The position numbers and the translations under genes are program-made. The notes under the pieces were generated by a model, which ran no database searches, was not told the DNA's origin, and worked only from the letters and a program-made list of their open reading frames with translations. From Mesorhizobium silamurunense (lineage in GTDB: Bacteria; Pseudomonadota; Alphaproteobacteria; Rhizobiales; Rhizobiaceae), in the NCBI RefSeq assembly GCF_014843825.1, contig NZ_JHQR01000063.1, positions 1-64,000 of the forward strand: a DNA stretch of 64,000 nt, written 5' to 3'. This document shows, piece by piece, positions 29,680 to 37,899 of the stretch. Numbering within the stretch: position 1 is the stretch's first letter; each line of letters opens with the position of its first letter.

Positions 29680-30405
29680 ATGTCGCTCACGCCTGAGCTT
29701 GTCGCTCTGTGCCACCGGGAGGAGGTCGATCCCGGTCCGAGCGGAGCCTGGACGCAACTGAGCGACAACGACTTCCGGGCGCTTGCCTTGCGCCTGTCAG
29801 GCGAAGCCGACGAGGGGCCGCTCTGGGTGTTCGCCTATGGCTCGCTGATCTGGAAGCCGGCCTTCGAATCCGTCGAGCAACGGCGAGCCTCGGCCTATGG
29901 CTGGCATCGCTCCTTCTGCCTTGATCTGGTGCGCTGGAGAGGCAGCGCTGCGCAGCCGGGGCTGATGATGGCGCTCGAACGCGGCGGGCGCTGCGACGGT
30001 GTCATCTATCGCCTGCCGGATGGCGAGAAGCCCGCCTAGATCGAAAGACTGTTGCGGCGCGAGATCGACGACCATGAAAGCATCAGCTCGGTCCGCTGGG
30101 TTCCGGTGCGCACGGCGCAAGGATCGCTGCGGGCGCTGGGCTTCTGGGTCGGCGTGACCGGCAGGGGCACGTCGCTAGGGCAGCCGCTGGAGAAGGTGGC
30201 GTGGGTGCTGGCGCGTGCCTGCGGCCATGTCGGTTCCGGCGCCGAGTATCTCTACAACACCGTCAGTCACCTTGAAGAATTCGGCATCCATGACCGCAAT
30301 CTGTGGCCGCTGCAGGAACTCGTCGCCGACGAGCTCAGGTCGATCCATCCTTCCAGGATTGAAAGCGCTGAGCCGGCCGCTGTCCCTGTGATGGCTGTAA
30401 CATGA
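29680..30405 (+). pseudogene. ChaC-like gamma-glutamylcyclotransferase broken by an in-frame TAG
   Basis: Two open segments (to 30039 and from 30040) are in the same frame and together make one ChaC-like protein of about 240 aa. The first has WVFAYGSLIWKP, the substrate-binding YGSL motif of gamma-glutamylcyclotransferases, and ends DGEKPA; after the TAG at 30037-30039 the frame continues IERLLRREIDDHE and the C-terminal part (GSGAEYLYNTVSHLEEFGIHD) is intact. A single CAG (Gln) to TAG change explains the break. ChaC enzymes cleave glutathione to 5-oxoproline and Cys-Gly. It could be a true pseudogene, a recent mutation or a sequencing error; the intact downstream half suggests the event is recent. 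Confidence 0.85.
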
Positions 30406-30454
30406 CTGCAATTATCATGTTTTTATGCAAGCAATACAGCGACTTGCCCGAAAA

Positions 30455-30470
30455 TTGACCAATTGATAAA
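30455..30470. promoter_or_regulatory. RutR-like operator upstream of preT
   Basis: TTGACCAATTGATAAA matches the E. coli RutR consensus TTGACCANNTGGTCAA at 12 of 14 defined bases. It lies 50 bases before the preT start, in an AT-rich promoter-like stretch. A second RutR-like palindrome precedes the aminotransferase gene at 38675, and a RutR-like TetR gene is in the cluster, so repression relieved by uracil or thymine is inferred. Confidence 0.6.
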
Positions 30471-30519
30471 AAAATAAAACGTGCTAGCCTTCCCCAAAAC
30501 GACAACAAGGGGAACTGGA

Positions 30520-31884
30520 ATGGCGACTGGTCATTTCATCGAAGGCATTGCCGGCGGCCGGTTGTCGGCCGAGCAATATGCTGACAATTTTTCCGATCTG
30601 CATCCGCCGCTCGACCATCACGAGGCGCTGGTCGAGGCCGATCGCTGCTACTTCTGCTACGACGCGCCGTGCATGAATGCCTGCCCGACCTCGATCGACA
30701 TTCCGATGTTCATCCGGCAGATCGCGACCGGCAATCCGCTGGGCTCGGCCAAGACGATCTTCGACCAGAACATCCTTGGCGGCATGTGCGCCCGCGTCTG
30801 CCCGACGGAGACGCTGTGCGAAGAGGTCTGCGTGCGCGAGGTCGCCGAGGGCAAGCCGGTGCAGATCGGCCGGCTGCAGCGCTACGCCACCGACGTCGCA
30901 ATGGACGAGAACAAGCAGTTCTACAAGCGCGCCGAGCCGACCGGAAAGACGGTCGCGGTGGTCGGCGCCGGGCCTTCGGGTCTCGCGGCGGCGCATCGTC
31001 TTGCCCGCCACGGTCATGACGTCACCATCCTCGAGGCGCGGCCGAAAGCCGGGGGCCTCAACGAATATGGCATCGCGGCTTACAAGAGCGTCGACGATTT
31101 CGCCCAGGCCGAGGTCGACTATGTCACCTCGATCGGCGGCATCGACATCCAGAACGGCAAGGCGCTCGGCCGCGATTTCCAGCTCTCCGACCTGATCCGC
31201 AACTACGACGCGGTGTTCCTCGGCCTCGGGCTTGGCGGCATCAATGCGCTCAGCGCCGATGGCGAGGATGCGGACGGTGTCGCCAACGCCGTCGAGTTCA
31301 TCGCCGAGCTCAGGCAGGCAAGCGATCTTGGCAGCCTGCCGGTCGGCCGGCGGGTCGTCGTCATCGGCGGCGGCATGACGGCGATCGACGCTGCCGTTCA
31401 GTCGAAGCTGCTCGGCGCCGAAGAGGTGACGATCTGCTACCGGCGCGGGCAGGAGCACATGAACGCCTCCGGCTTCGAGCAGGATCTCGCCGCCGCCAAC
31501 GGCGTCACCATCCGCCACTGGCTGCAGCCGAAGCGCGTCATTGCCGAGAACGGTAAGGTGTCGGCCATCGAGCTCGAATATACCGCGATCAATGGCGACA
31601 AGCTCGCCGGCACCGGCGAACGGCTGACGCTTGCCGCCGATCAGGTGTTCAAGGCGATCGGCCAGAGTTTTGCGCCAGCGGTGCTCAACGGCAGCGTTGC
31701 CTCGATCGAGCTCGAGGGCGGCCGCATCAAGGTCGACGCGGAAGGCCGCACCTCGCTCACAAAAGTCTGGGCCGGCGGCGACTGCATCTTCGGCGGCGAC
31801 GACCTGACGGTCTCGGCCGTGGCGCAGGGTCGCGACGCCGCCGAATCCATCCACCGGGCACTGACCTCTAACGGGAGGGCATGA
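30520..31884 (+). CDS. preT: Dihydropyrimidine dehydrogenase, NAD(P)-binding flavin subunit PreT
   Basis: 454-aa subunit that takes electrons from NAD(P)H and passes them through Fe-S and FAD to PreA, for reduction of uracil or thymine to the dihydro form. The N-terminal Fe-S region has CYFCYDAPCMNACPTS and GGMCARVCPTETLCEEVC; FAD and NAD(P) sites follow (VAVVGAGPSGLAAAHRLA near residue 146 and RRVVVIGGGMTAIDAA near 285). ATG 30520 follows AAGGGGAA; the longer frame from 30481 is rejected. Its stop overlaps the region of the preA start, so the two are translated together. Confidence 0.95.
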   Translation: MATGHFIEGIAGGRLSAEQYADNFSDLHPPLDHHEALVEADRCYFCYDAPCMNACPTSIDIPMFIRQIATGNPLGSAKTIFDQNILGGMCARVCPTETLCEEVCVREVAEGKPVQIGRLQRYATDVAMDENKQFYKRAEPTGKTVAVVGAGPSGLAAAHRLARHGHDVTILEARPKAGGLNEYGIAAYKSVDDFAQAEVDYVTSIGGIDIQNGKALGRDFQLSDLIRNYDAVFLGLGLGGINALSADGEDADGVANAVEFIAELRQASDLGSLPVGRRVVVIGGGMTAIDAAVQSKLLGAEEVTICYRRGQEHMNASGFEQDLAAANGVTIRHWLQPKRVIAENGKVSAIELEYTAINGDKLAGTGERLTLAADQVFKAIGQSFAPAVLNGSVASIELEGGRIKVDAEGRTSLTKVWAGGDCIFGGDDLTVSAVAQGRDAAESIHRALTSNGRA

Positions 31885-31886
31885 GC

Positions 31887-33200
31887 ATGGCAGACATCCG
31901 TAACACCTTCGTCGGCATCAAGTCGCCCAACCCGTTCTGGCTGGCTTCGGCGCCGCCGACCGACAAGGCCTACAATGTCGAGCGCGCCTTCAAGGCCGGC
32001 TGGGGCGGCGTGGTGTGGAAGACGCTGGGCGAAGAAGGCCCGCCGGTCGTCAACGTCAACGGCCCGCGCTACGGCGCGATCTGGGGCGCCGACCGACGTC
32101 TGCTCGGCCTGAACAACATCGAGCTGATCACCGACCGCGACCTGCAGACCAATTTGCGCGAGATGAAGCAGGTGAAGATGAACTGGCCGGATCGGGCGCT
32201 GGTCGCCTCGATCATGGTGCCGTGCGAGGAGGAGAGCTGGAAGGCGATCCTGCCCTTGGTCGAGGAGACCGGCGCCGACGGCATCGAGCTCAATTTCGGC
32301 TGCCCGCACGGCATGAGCGAGCGCGGCATGGGCTCGGCAGTCGGCCAGGTGCCGGAATATATCGAGATGGTGGTGCGCTGGTGCAAGCAGTACACGCGCA
32401 TGCCGGTTATCACCAAGCTGACGCCGAACATCACCGACATCCGCAAGCCGGCCCGCGCGGCCAAGGCCGGCGGCACCGACGCGGTGTCGCTGATCAACAC
32501 CATCAATTCGATCACCGGCGTCGATCTCGACAGTTTCGCGCCGCAGCCGACCATCGACGGCAAGGGCTCGCATGGCGGCTATTGCGGCCCGGCGGTCAAG
32601 CCGATCGCCATGAACATGGTGGCCGAGATCGCACGCGATCCGGAAACGCACGGTCTGCCGATTTCCGGCATCGGCGGCATCACCACCTGGCGGGATGCCG
32701 CCGAATTCATGGCGCTCGGCGCCGGCAACGTGCAGGTCTGCACGGCGGCCATGACCTATGGCTTCAAGATCGTGCAGGAGATGATCGCTGGGCTGGAGAA
32801 CTGGATGGAGGAGAAAGGCCATGCCTCGCTCTCCGACATCATCGGCCGCGCCACGCCTAACGTCACCGACTGGCAGTATCTCAACCTCAACTATGTCGCC
32901 AAGGCGCATATCGACCAGGACGCCTGCATCAAATGCGGCCGCTGCCACATCGCCTGCGAGGACACCTCGCACCAGGCGATCACCAGCATGGTCGACGGCT
33001 TGAGGCATTTCGAGGTGATCGATGCCGAATGCGTCGGCTGCAACCTCTGCGTCAATGTCTGTCCGGTCGAAGGCTGCATCACCATGGAGCCGCTGGCGGC
33101 AGGCTCGATTGACCAGCGCACCGGCAAGCCGGTGTCGCCGATCTACGCCAACTGGACGACGCACCCGAACAATCCGATGGCCAAGGTGGCGGCGGAGTAG
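31887..33200 (+). CDS. preA: Dihydropyrimidine dehydrogenase catalytic subunit PreA
   Basis: About 437 aa, FMN-containing dihydroorotate-dehydrogenase-like barrel plus a ferredoxin domain. The active-site loop is NFGCPHGMSERGMG, where CPH matches the catalytic Cys-Pro-His of mammalian dihydropyrimidine dehydrogenase. Two 4Fe-4S clusters are at the C-terminus (CIKCGRCHIACE and CVGCNLCVNVCP). ATG 31887 sits 8 bases after GGAGG; ATG 31881, which overlaps the preT stop as ATGA, is only 2 bases from it and less likely. First step of reductive pyrimidine catabolism, together with PreT; the later steps are encoded from 38.8 to 44 kb. Confidence 0.95.
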   Translation: MADIRNTFVGIKSPNPFWLASAPPTDKAYNVERAFKAGWGGVVWKTLGEEGPPVVNVNGPRYGAIWGADRRLLGLNNIELITDRDLQTNLREMKQVKMNWPDRALVASIMVPCEEESWKAILPLVEETGADGIELNFGCPHGMSERGMGSAVGQVPEYIEMVVRWCKQYTRMPVITKLTPNITDIRKPARAAKAGGTDAVSLINTINSITGVDLDSFAPQPTIDGKGSHGGYCGPAVKPIAMNMVAEIARDPETHGLPISGIGGITTWRDAAEFMALGAGNVQVCTAAMTYGFKIVQEMIAGLENWMEEKGHASLSDIIGRATPNVTDWQYLNLNYVAKAHIDQDACIKCGRCHIACEDTSHQAITSMVDGLRHFEVIDAECVGCNLCVNVCPVEGCITMEPLAAGSIDQRTGKPVSPIYANWTTHPNNPMAKVAAE

Positions 33201-33217
33201 GGAACAGCATTCGAACG

Positions 33218-33245
33218 AAAAGCAGCGCCTTCGGGCGCCGCTTTT
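33218..33245 (+). terminator. Rho-independent terminator of preTA
   Basis: AAAAGC-A-GCGCC, loop TTCG, GGCGC-C-GCTTTT: an 11-pair stem with one mismatch and a stable UUCG tetraloop, ending in a short T-run. It begins 17 bases after the preA stop. Confidence 0.85.
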
Positions 33246-33258
33246 AATTCCTTATTGC

Positions 33259-33289
33259 GGATAAAAAATATCCATGATAAAAGTTATCC
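33259..33289. promoter_or_regulatory. Possible operator upstream of the Rrf2 gene
   Basis: GGATAAAAAATATCC is an inverted repeat (GGATA/TATCC) and TTATCC recurs at 33284-33289, in an AT-rich stretch 21 to 51 bases before the Rrf2 start. The two TATCCATGA words are direct repeats 16 bases apart. Autoregulation is usual for Rrf2 proteins, so this is a plausible operator; not tested. Confidence 0.4.
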
Positions 33290-33309
33290 ATGAATAGAAG
33301 CATCAAATC

Positions 33310-33834
33310 ATGAAGCTCGGAGAAGGCGTCGAAGCGGCGATCCACTGCGCCGCCATGCTTGCCGGCGTCGACGGCAACAGCACCATGTCGGGCGCCGCCA
33401 TGGCCGAGGCCTTCGGCCTGTCGCCGAGCTATCTGTTGAAACATCTCAATCAGCTCACAGCGGCGCGTATCCTGGAATCGGTGCCGGGACCGGCTGGCGG
33501 CTACAGGCTGGCGCGATCGGCCGAGCGCATCACGCTTCTCGACATCGTGCTTGCGGTCGAAGGCAAAGAGCCTGCCTTCCGCTGCGGGGAAATCCGCCAG
33601 CGCGGCCCGGTCAGGCTCGACGCTTCCGCCTATGTGAAGCCGTGCGGTATCAATGCCGCGATGCTCAAGGCCGAGCGCGCCTATCGCGCCGCGCTTGCCG
33701 AGGCAAAGCTCTCCGACATCGTCGTCGATTTCATGAACGACGCCGATCCCCGCACGGTCTCTGCCAGTTGCGCCTTCGTCGAGCGCCACCAGCGACCGCA
33801 GAAAAATCAATCCAATCAACCCAGCAAAGTGTGA
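33310..33834 (+). CDS. Rrf2 family transcriptional regulator
   Basis: 174 aa. N-terminal winged helix (MAEAFGLSPSYLLKHLNQL, then the wing PGPAGGYRLAR) typical of Rrf2 regulators. Cys92 (FRCGEI), Cys112 (KPCGIN) and Cys153 (SASCAF) could bind an Fe-S cluster or react with oxidants, but the spacing is not that of IscR. The next genes, an AhpD-like protein 12 bases downstream and a DoxX protein, suggest it controls a small redox or nitrosative-stress operon. The C-terminal tail is hydrophilic and probably disordered. Confidence 0.88.
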   Translation: MKLGEGVEAAIHCAAMLAGVDGNSTMSGAAMAEAFGLSPSYLLKHLNQLTAARILESVPGPAGGYRLARSAERITLLDIVLAVEGKEPAFRCGEIRQRGPVRLDASAYVKPCGINAAMLKAERAYRAALAEAKLSDIVVDFMNDADPRTVSASCAFVERHQRPQKNQSNQPSKV

Positions 33835-33846
33835 AAGGTAAGAGAA

Positions 33847-34305
33847 ATGAAACAGAGGCTACAGTTCTTCGCCAAGGCGCCGGAGATCATGAAGGCGGTG
33901 ATGGCGCTCAACAAGGCGGTCGAGGAGTGCGGGCTGGAGGATAGCCTGATGCATCTCGTCAAGCTCAGGGCCTCACAAATCAATGGCTGTTCCTATTGCG
34001 TCGAGATGCACAGCCGTGAGGCGCGGCGCGACGGCGAGACCGAGACCCGGCTTTATCTTGTCGCCGCCTGGAAAGAATCGCCGCTGTTTTCCGAGCGCGA
34101 GCGCGCCGCGCTCGCCTGGACGGAGAAGGTGACGAACATCTCCGACAACGGCGTTCCGGACGATCTCTATTCCAGGACGCTCGAACATTTCTCCGAGGAG
34201 GAGCTGGTCAAGCTGACGGTGGTGATCGGCATGATCAACACCTGGAACCGGCTCTGCGTCTCCTTCCACGCCATCCATCCGATGCCGGCCGCGAAAGCTG
34301 CCTGA
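33847..34305 (+). CDS. AhpD-like carboxymuconolactone decarboxylase family protein
   Basis: 152 aa, all-alpha AhpD/CMD fold. Cys48 and Cys51 with His55 (NGCSYCVEMH) form the CxxC...H site of AhpD-type peroxidase or thiol-disulphide proteins, so a redox role is more likely than decarboxylation. It starts 12 bases after the Rrf2 gene, after an AGGTAAGAGAA stretch, and is followed by doxX; the three probably form one transcription unit. Confidence 0.88.
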   Translation: MKQRLQFFAKAPEIMKAVMALNKAVEECGLEDSLMHLVKLRASQINGCSYCVEMHSREARRDGETETRLYLVAAWKESPLFSERERAALAWTEKVTNISDNGVPDDLYSRTLEHFSEEELVKLTVVIGMINTWNRLCVSFHAIHPMPAAKAA

Positions 34306-34367
34306 GGTTTTGACTGGCGCGCGGGCTGTCGTGGCTCGCGCGCTTTCATTTGCGAGATCAATGGGAC

Positions 34368-34745
34368 ATGCTTGACAATTTTCAGAACGAGATTCTGTTT
34401 GCCGCGCGCTTGCTGCTTGGCGGCGCCTTCGTCTTTGCTGGCCTGCGCAACATCCAGAACACGAACCTGCTCATCCCGATGATGGCGGCTCGCGGCGTGC
34501 CGCAGGCGGGCCCGGCATTGTGGCTGGGCATCGTCCTGCAAGTCGCCGCCGGGCTGCTGGTGATTGGCGGCTTATGGACGGCGCTGGCGGCAGCCTGCCT
34601 GATTCTGTTCCTCATCGTCGCAACACCGATGTTCCATAATTTCTGGGACCATCAAGGTCCGGACCGCGCGTCTCGTATCAATGGCTTCGTCGGCAATGTT
34701 GCCTTGGCCGGCGGGTTCCTGGCGCTGATCGCGCACTATGCCTGA
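34368..34745 (+). CDS. DoxX family membrane protein
   Basis: 125-aa protein with four transmembrane segments (for example FAARLLLGGAFVFAGLRNIQ and LWLGIVLQVAAGLLVIGGLW). ATG 34368 is chosen over the in-frame TTG 34350. Third gene in the Rrf2-ahpD-doxX group; the intervening 62 bases contain no terminator. It is only distantly similar to the DoxX at 27490, so this is not a local duplication. Confidence 0.85.
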   Translation: MLDNFQNEILFAARLLLGGAFVFAGLRNIQNTNLLIPMMAARGVPQAGPALWLGIVLQVAAGLLVIGGLWTALAAACLILFLIVATPMFHNFWDHQGPDRASRINGFVGNVALAGGFLALIAHYA

Positions 34746-34845
34746 TGGCCCACTAGCGGATTCCGCGCAATTGATGGCTCAGTGTTAATCGCTCCGTCGC
34801 GATCGTCCTGTATTGGCAAATATAGGTTCGCCCCTTGGAGCGTTC

Positions 34846-35340
34846 ATGGAGCAGAGCTGGACCGCATTCTGGGCGCGCGTTTCGGAAGCCTTCCATCAGG
34901 CGCTGTTTCCGTTCCGCGCAATCGCGGAAGCCTTCGGCCGGCATCCAAATGACATGCAAATCTGGTGCTTCCTGTGCGGCGTCTTCTTCCTGGCGGTCGT
35001 CGGCGCGCAGAGCTACGGCGACATCATGCTCAGGCGGCGCGGCGCCGTTGCCAGCGGCAAGGTGGTGGGCATCGACAAGTCGGATGACGGCCCGGACACA
35101 CCGATCATCGAATTCGTCGACCGGCTGGGCAAGACCTGGCAGTTCAGTTCCTATTTGCCGGTCAACGGAACGACCGGGTCGATCGGCGCCGCGGTCGAAG
35201 TAATGTATGACCCTCTCCACCCGAAGCGGGCGCGCGAGGTGGGCCGCCCTCTCATGAAGACGGTCCACATGGTTGTCTGGTATGCGATCGTTGCCGGGCT
35301 GATGACGCTCGCCTTCTGGCCCGGCCTGATCTCCGACTGA
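34846..35340 (+). CDS. DUF3592 membrane protein
   Basis: 164 aa. Two transmembrane helices (about residues 45-62: WCFLCGVFFLAVVGA, and 140-158: VVWYAIVAGLMTLAFW) flank a beta-rich DUF3592 domain (RRRGAVASGKVVGIDKSDD, then VEVMYDPLHPKRAR, the typical YDP motif). ATG 34846 has GGAG 7 bases upstream. Function unknown; no operon partner is evident, and it is convergent with the SDR gene. Confidence 0.82.
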   Translation: MEQSWTAFWARVSEAFHQALFPFRAIAEAFGRHPNDMQIWCFLCGVFFLAVVGAQSYGDIMLRRRGAVASGKVVGIDKSDDGPDTPIIEFVDRLGKTWQFSSYLPVNGTTGSIGAAVEVMYDPLHPKRAREVGRPLMKTVHMVVWYAIVAGLMTLAFWPGLISD

Positions 35341-35352
35341 ACTATTCGCCGC

Positions 35353-36075
35353 TCACGCGGCGAAGCGCAGCCCGCCGTCGCAGGTCAGTACCTGGCCGGT
35401 CATGAAGCTGTTGGAGACCAGGAAGGCTATTGCCGCTGCGACATCCTCGGCGCGGCCGATGCGACCGACCGGCGTCTTGCCGGCATATTCGGCAAAGACC
35501 GCCTGTCGCTGCTCGCCCGGCAAAAAGTCCCACCAGGGCGTGTCGATGACGCCCGGCGCCACAACATTGACGCGCAGCGGCTTCAACTCGACCGCGAGGA
35601 TCGGCGCGACGGTCAAAAGCATGCCGTTGATGGCGCCGATGCCGGCAACGCCGGGCACCGCGAGCTGCGCCGAGACGGCCGAAATGAAGGTGACCGATCC
35701 CGCCCTGTTCAAGGTCGGGAGAGCAGCCTGCAGACAGGACAGCTGCGGCCGGATTTTTTCGTCGACGCCGCTGCCGATGTCGGCAAGGTCGAGGGTCGCG
35801 AACGGCCCAAGTCCCTTGCCGCCACTCGCAGCGAGAACGAGATGATCGAACCGGCCGAGACCGTCGAAGAAATGCCGGACCTCATCCGGCTTGGTCGCAT
35901 CAAAAGCAGCCTTGCCGACAGTGCCGCCAAGGCTCTTCCAGGCGCTCTTCAGCTTCTCCTCGTTGCGGCCGGTAATCGTCACTTTCATCGTGGGGCTGAC
36001 CAGCCGTTTGGCCGTGGCAAGGCCGATGCCGGACGAGCCGCCGATGATCACGCAATGTTCGATAGTCCCATTCAT
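35353..36075 (-). CDS. SDR-family oxidoreductase lacking the YxxxK catalytic pair
   Basis: 240 aa, short-chain dehydrogenase fold. The cofactor motif is intact (GGSSGIGLA) and the Ser-bearing strand reads SVTFISAVSAQ, but where classical SDRs have YxxxK this protein has GIGAINGML, with the Tyr and Lys both replaced. The C-terminal DTPWW and CDGG motifs are as expected. It may be a non-classical SDR or no longer a dehydrogenase. Its start overlaps the stop of the upstream SDR gene by 4 bases (ATGA), so the two are co-translated. Confidence 0.85.
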   Translation of the reverse strand: MNGTIEHCVIIGGSSGIGLATAKRLVSPTMKVTITGRNEEKLKSAWKSLGGTVGKAAFDATKPDEVRHFFDGLGRFDHLVLAASGGKGLGPFATLDLADIGSGVDEKIRPQLSCLQAALPTLNRAGSVTFISAVSAQLAVPGVAGIGAINGMLLTVAPILAVELKPLRVNVVAPGVIDTPWWDFLPGEQRQAVFAEYAGKTPVGRIGRAEDVAAAIAFLVSNSFMTGQVLTCDGGLRFAA

Positions 36076-36917
36076 GAATGCTGTTCCCTGGATGTCGTAG
36101 AAGATTGTCCGGTCAGTTCGAGGCTGAGGTCCCGCAACCGGCGGCGGGCCTTTTCGTCATAGGCCTGGGCATCCGCGCGCGATTCCCGCTGGCCGTCGAA
36201 ATAGAAGCCGCTACGTCCCTCAAGCGCCGGCGATGCGGCGAGGTTGAGGATGGCATCGGCACCAGTCTCGACCGAACTCCACGGCGTGACGCCCGCCTGC
36301 CGGACCATGGTGGTGTCCATGTAGCTTGCCGGGTGTAGCGCATTGACGGTGACGCCGGTGCCTTTGAGCCGTTCGGCCAGGTCGAGGGTGAACAGGATCT
36401 GCGCCAACTTGCTCTGGCAATAGGCGCGCACGCCGCTATAGCCGCGGGTCAGCATGACATCGTCGAAGTCGATCGCCTGCTGGCCGGCCGAGGCGACATT
36501 GACGATGCGCGCCGGTGCGCTTGCCTTGAGCAACGGCAGCAGTTCCGACGTCAGCAGGAAGCCGGCGAGATAGTTGACGGCGAAGCGCAGCTCATAGCCG
36601 TCGGCGCTCACCTGCCGCCTTGCGCTTTCGCCGCCGGTGCCGACGCCGGCATTGTTGATCAAAATGTCGAGCCGGCCGGTCCTGGCGCGCACGGCTTCGG
36701 CAAGGCGGCGCACCTCCGCAAGCGATGCGAGGTCCGCGGCGAGAAATTCCGCCTTGCCACCCTTTGCCTCGATGGCGGCCACCACATCCTCGCCCCGGCC
36801 TTCGTCGCGGCCATGCACCAACACGTGGGCGCCGGCGCTCCCGAGCCTTTCGGCGATCACGCGGCCGACGCCGTCCGTCGAGCCGGTGACGAGCACTGTC
36901 TTGTTTTTGAGTTCCAT
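36072..36917 (-). CDS. SDR-family oxidoreductase
   Basis: 281 aa. Classical features: TGxxxGxG cofactor motif (VTGSTDGVGRVIAE), NNAG (ILINNAGVG), catalytic Ser in VASAG and YxxxK as YCQSK. Resembles the retinol-dehydrogenase-like/WW-domain oxidoreductase-like group. ATG 36917 has AGGAGG upstream, so a longer frame from 36983 is rejected. It is the first gene of a two-gene unit and is divergent from an XRE regulator, which is likely its controller. Confidence 0.9.
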   Translation of the reverse strand: MELKNKTVLVTGSTDGVGRVIAERLGSAGAHVLVHGRDEGRGEDVVAAIEAKGGKAEFLAADLASLAEVRRLAEAVRARTGRLDILINNAGVGTGGESARRQVSADGYELRFAVNYLAGFLLTSELLPLLKASAPARIVNVASAGQQAIDFDDVMLTRGYSGVRAYCQSKLAQILFTLDLAERLKGTGVTVNALHPASYMDTTMVRQAGVTPWSSVETGADAILNLAASPALEGRSGFYFDGQRESRADAQAYDEKARRRLRDLSLELTGQSSTTSREQHS

Positions 36918-37007
36918 GTTCAGAGCCTCCTTATGCTGCTCTGAACTCAAGATGGGGCACGGCGCGCGGCGCAAACAGTTCAAACTTTATCCTGGTATCA
37001 GTACTGC

Positions 37008-37013
37008 TATAAT
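37008..37013 (+). promoter_or_regulatory. Putative -10 box (TATAAT) of the XRE gene
   Basis: A perfect TATAAT lies only 6 bases before the ATG at 37020, and no ribosome site precedes that ATG. If used, the transcript would start at or next to the start codon, giving a leaderless mRNA. The -35 region is not clear. Confidence 0.4.
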
Positions 37014-37019
37014 AACTTC

Positions 37020-37892
37020 ATGGATGCCGTGACCCAATCTCCCGAGGACAGCCGCCGCCACGAGCTTGGCGCCTTCCTGCGCTCGCGCCGTGAGCGACTG
37101 TCGCCTGCCGACATCGGTATCGCCACCGGCGCCAGGCGGCGTACCCCCGGGCTGAGGCGCGAGGAGGTGGCGATGATCGCCGGCGTCGGCACCACCTGGT
37201 ACACCTGGCTCGAGCAGGGCAGGGACGTGCGGCCCTCGGTGGAAGTGCTGACCGCGCTATGCGAGGCGTTGCGCCTCGATGCCGTCGAGAAGCGGCATCT
37301 GTTCATCCTCGCCGGCCGGCAACAGCCGGAACGCCGCTCAGCCGCGCCCGAGAAGGTCGACGGGACGCTACTGCACATGCTGCAGAGCCTCGTCCTGCAG
37401 CCGGCCTATGTCGTTGGCCGGCGCTGGGATGTGCTGGCCTGGAACGATGCAGCGGTTGCCGTGTTCGGCGACTATGGCCTGCTGGAGGGCGATGCCCGCA
37501 ACATCGTCCATCTGGTGTTCACCAGCCCGCACCACCGGCGGCTGCTGGTCGATTGGGAAGAACTCGCGCACGTGGTGCTCGCTTCGTTTCGCGCCGAGAG
37601 CGCGAAATATGTCGGCGATCCGGATTTCGAGCGGCTGATCGCGCTGATGATGCGCTCAAGCCCGGAGTTCCGGGATTGGTGGCCGAGGCGGGACGTGGCG
37701 CGAAGGCTGACGGGGGTGAAGCATGTCCGCCACCCGAGCGCCGGCGCGATGGCCTTCGAGCATATGAGCCTGTCGATCGACGACGGCTCGGATATGCGGC
37801 CGATCGTCTACACGCCGTTGCCTGAGCAGAATTCGATCGCCAAGTTGGAGAAGCTGCTCGAAGCGCAGCCTGCCGAGCGGCGCAGCGCCTGA
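37020..37892 (+). CDS. XRE-type regulator with MmyB-like C-terminal domain
   Basis: 290 aa. N-terminal helix-turn-helix (about residues 15-85: RRTPGLRREEVAMIAGVGTTWYTWLEQGRDVRPS, seen here in part) followed by the MmyB-like ligand-binding domain (DVLAWNDAAVAVFGDY; CAA-type pocket with HPSAGAMAFEHMSLSI). This family commonly sits divergent to short-chain dehydrogenases, as here, and responds to small lipophilic ligands. Start ATG 37020 has no ribosome site. Confidence 0.9.
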   Translation: MDAVTQSPEDSRRHELGAFLRSRRERLSPADIGIATGARRRTPGLRREEVAMIAGVGTTWYTWLEQGRDVRPSVEVLTALCEALRLDAVEKRHLFILAGRQQPERRSAAPEKVDGTLLHMLQSLVLQPAYVVGRRWDVLAWNDAAVAVFGDYGLLEGDARNIVHLVFTSPHHRRLLVDWEELAHVVLASFRAESAKYVGDPDFERLIALMMRSSPEFRDWWPRRDVARRLTGVKHVRHPSAGAMAFEHMSLSIDDGSDMRPIVYTPLPEQNSIAKLEKLLEAQPAERRSA

Positions 37893-37899
37893 TTGGATC

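Noticed and set aside
30037-30039. TAG in the ChaC-like gene as a pyrrolysine codon
   Set aside because: No pyrrolysine genes are in the window, ChaC enzymes do not use it, and simple mutation from CAG is the plainer explanation. The MttB-like gene has no amber codon either.
27490-34745. Two DoxX genes as a recent duplication
   Set aside because: The proteins differ at most positions and the neighbourhoods are unrelated.
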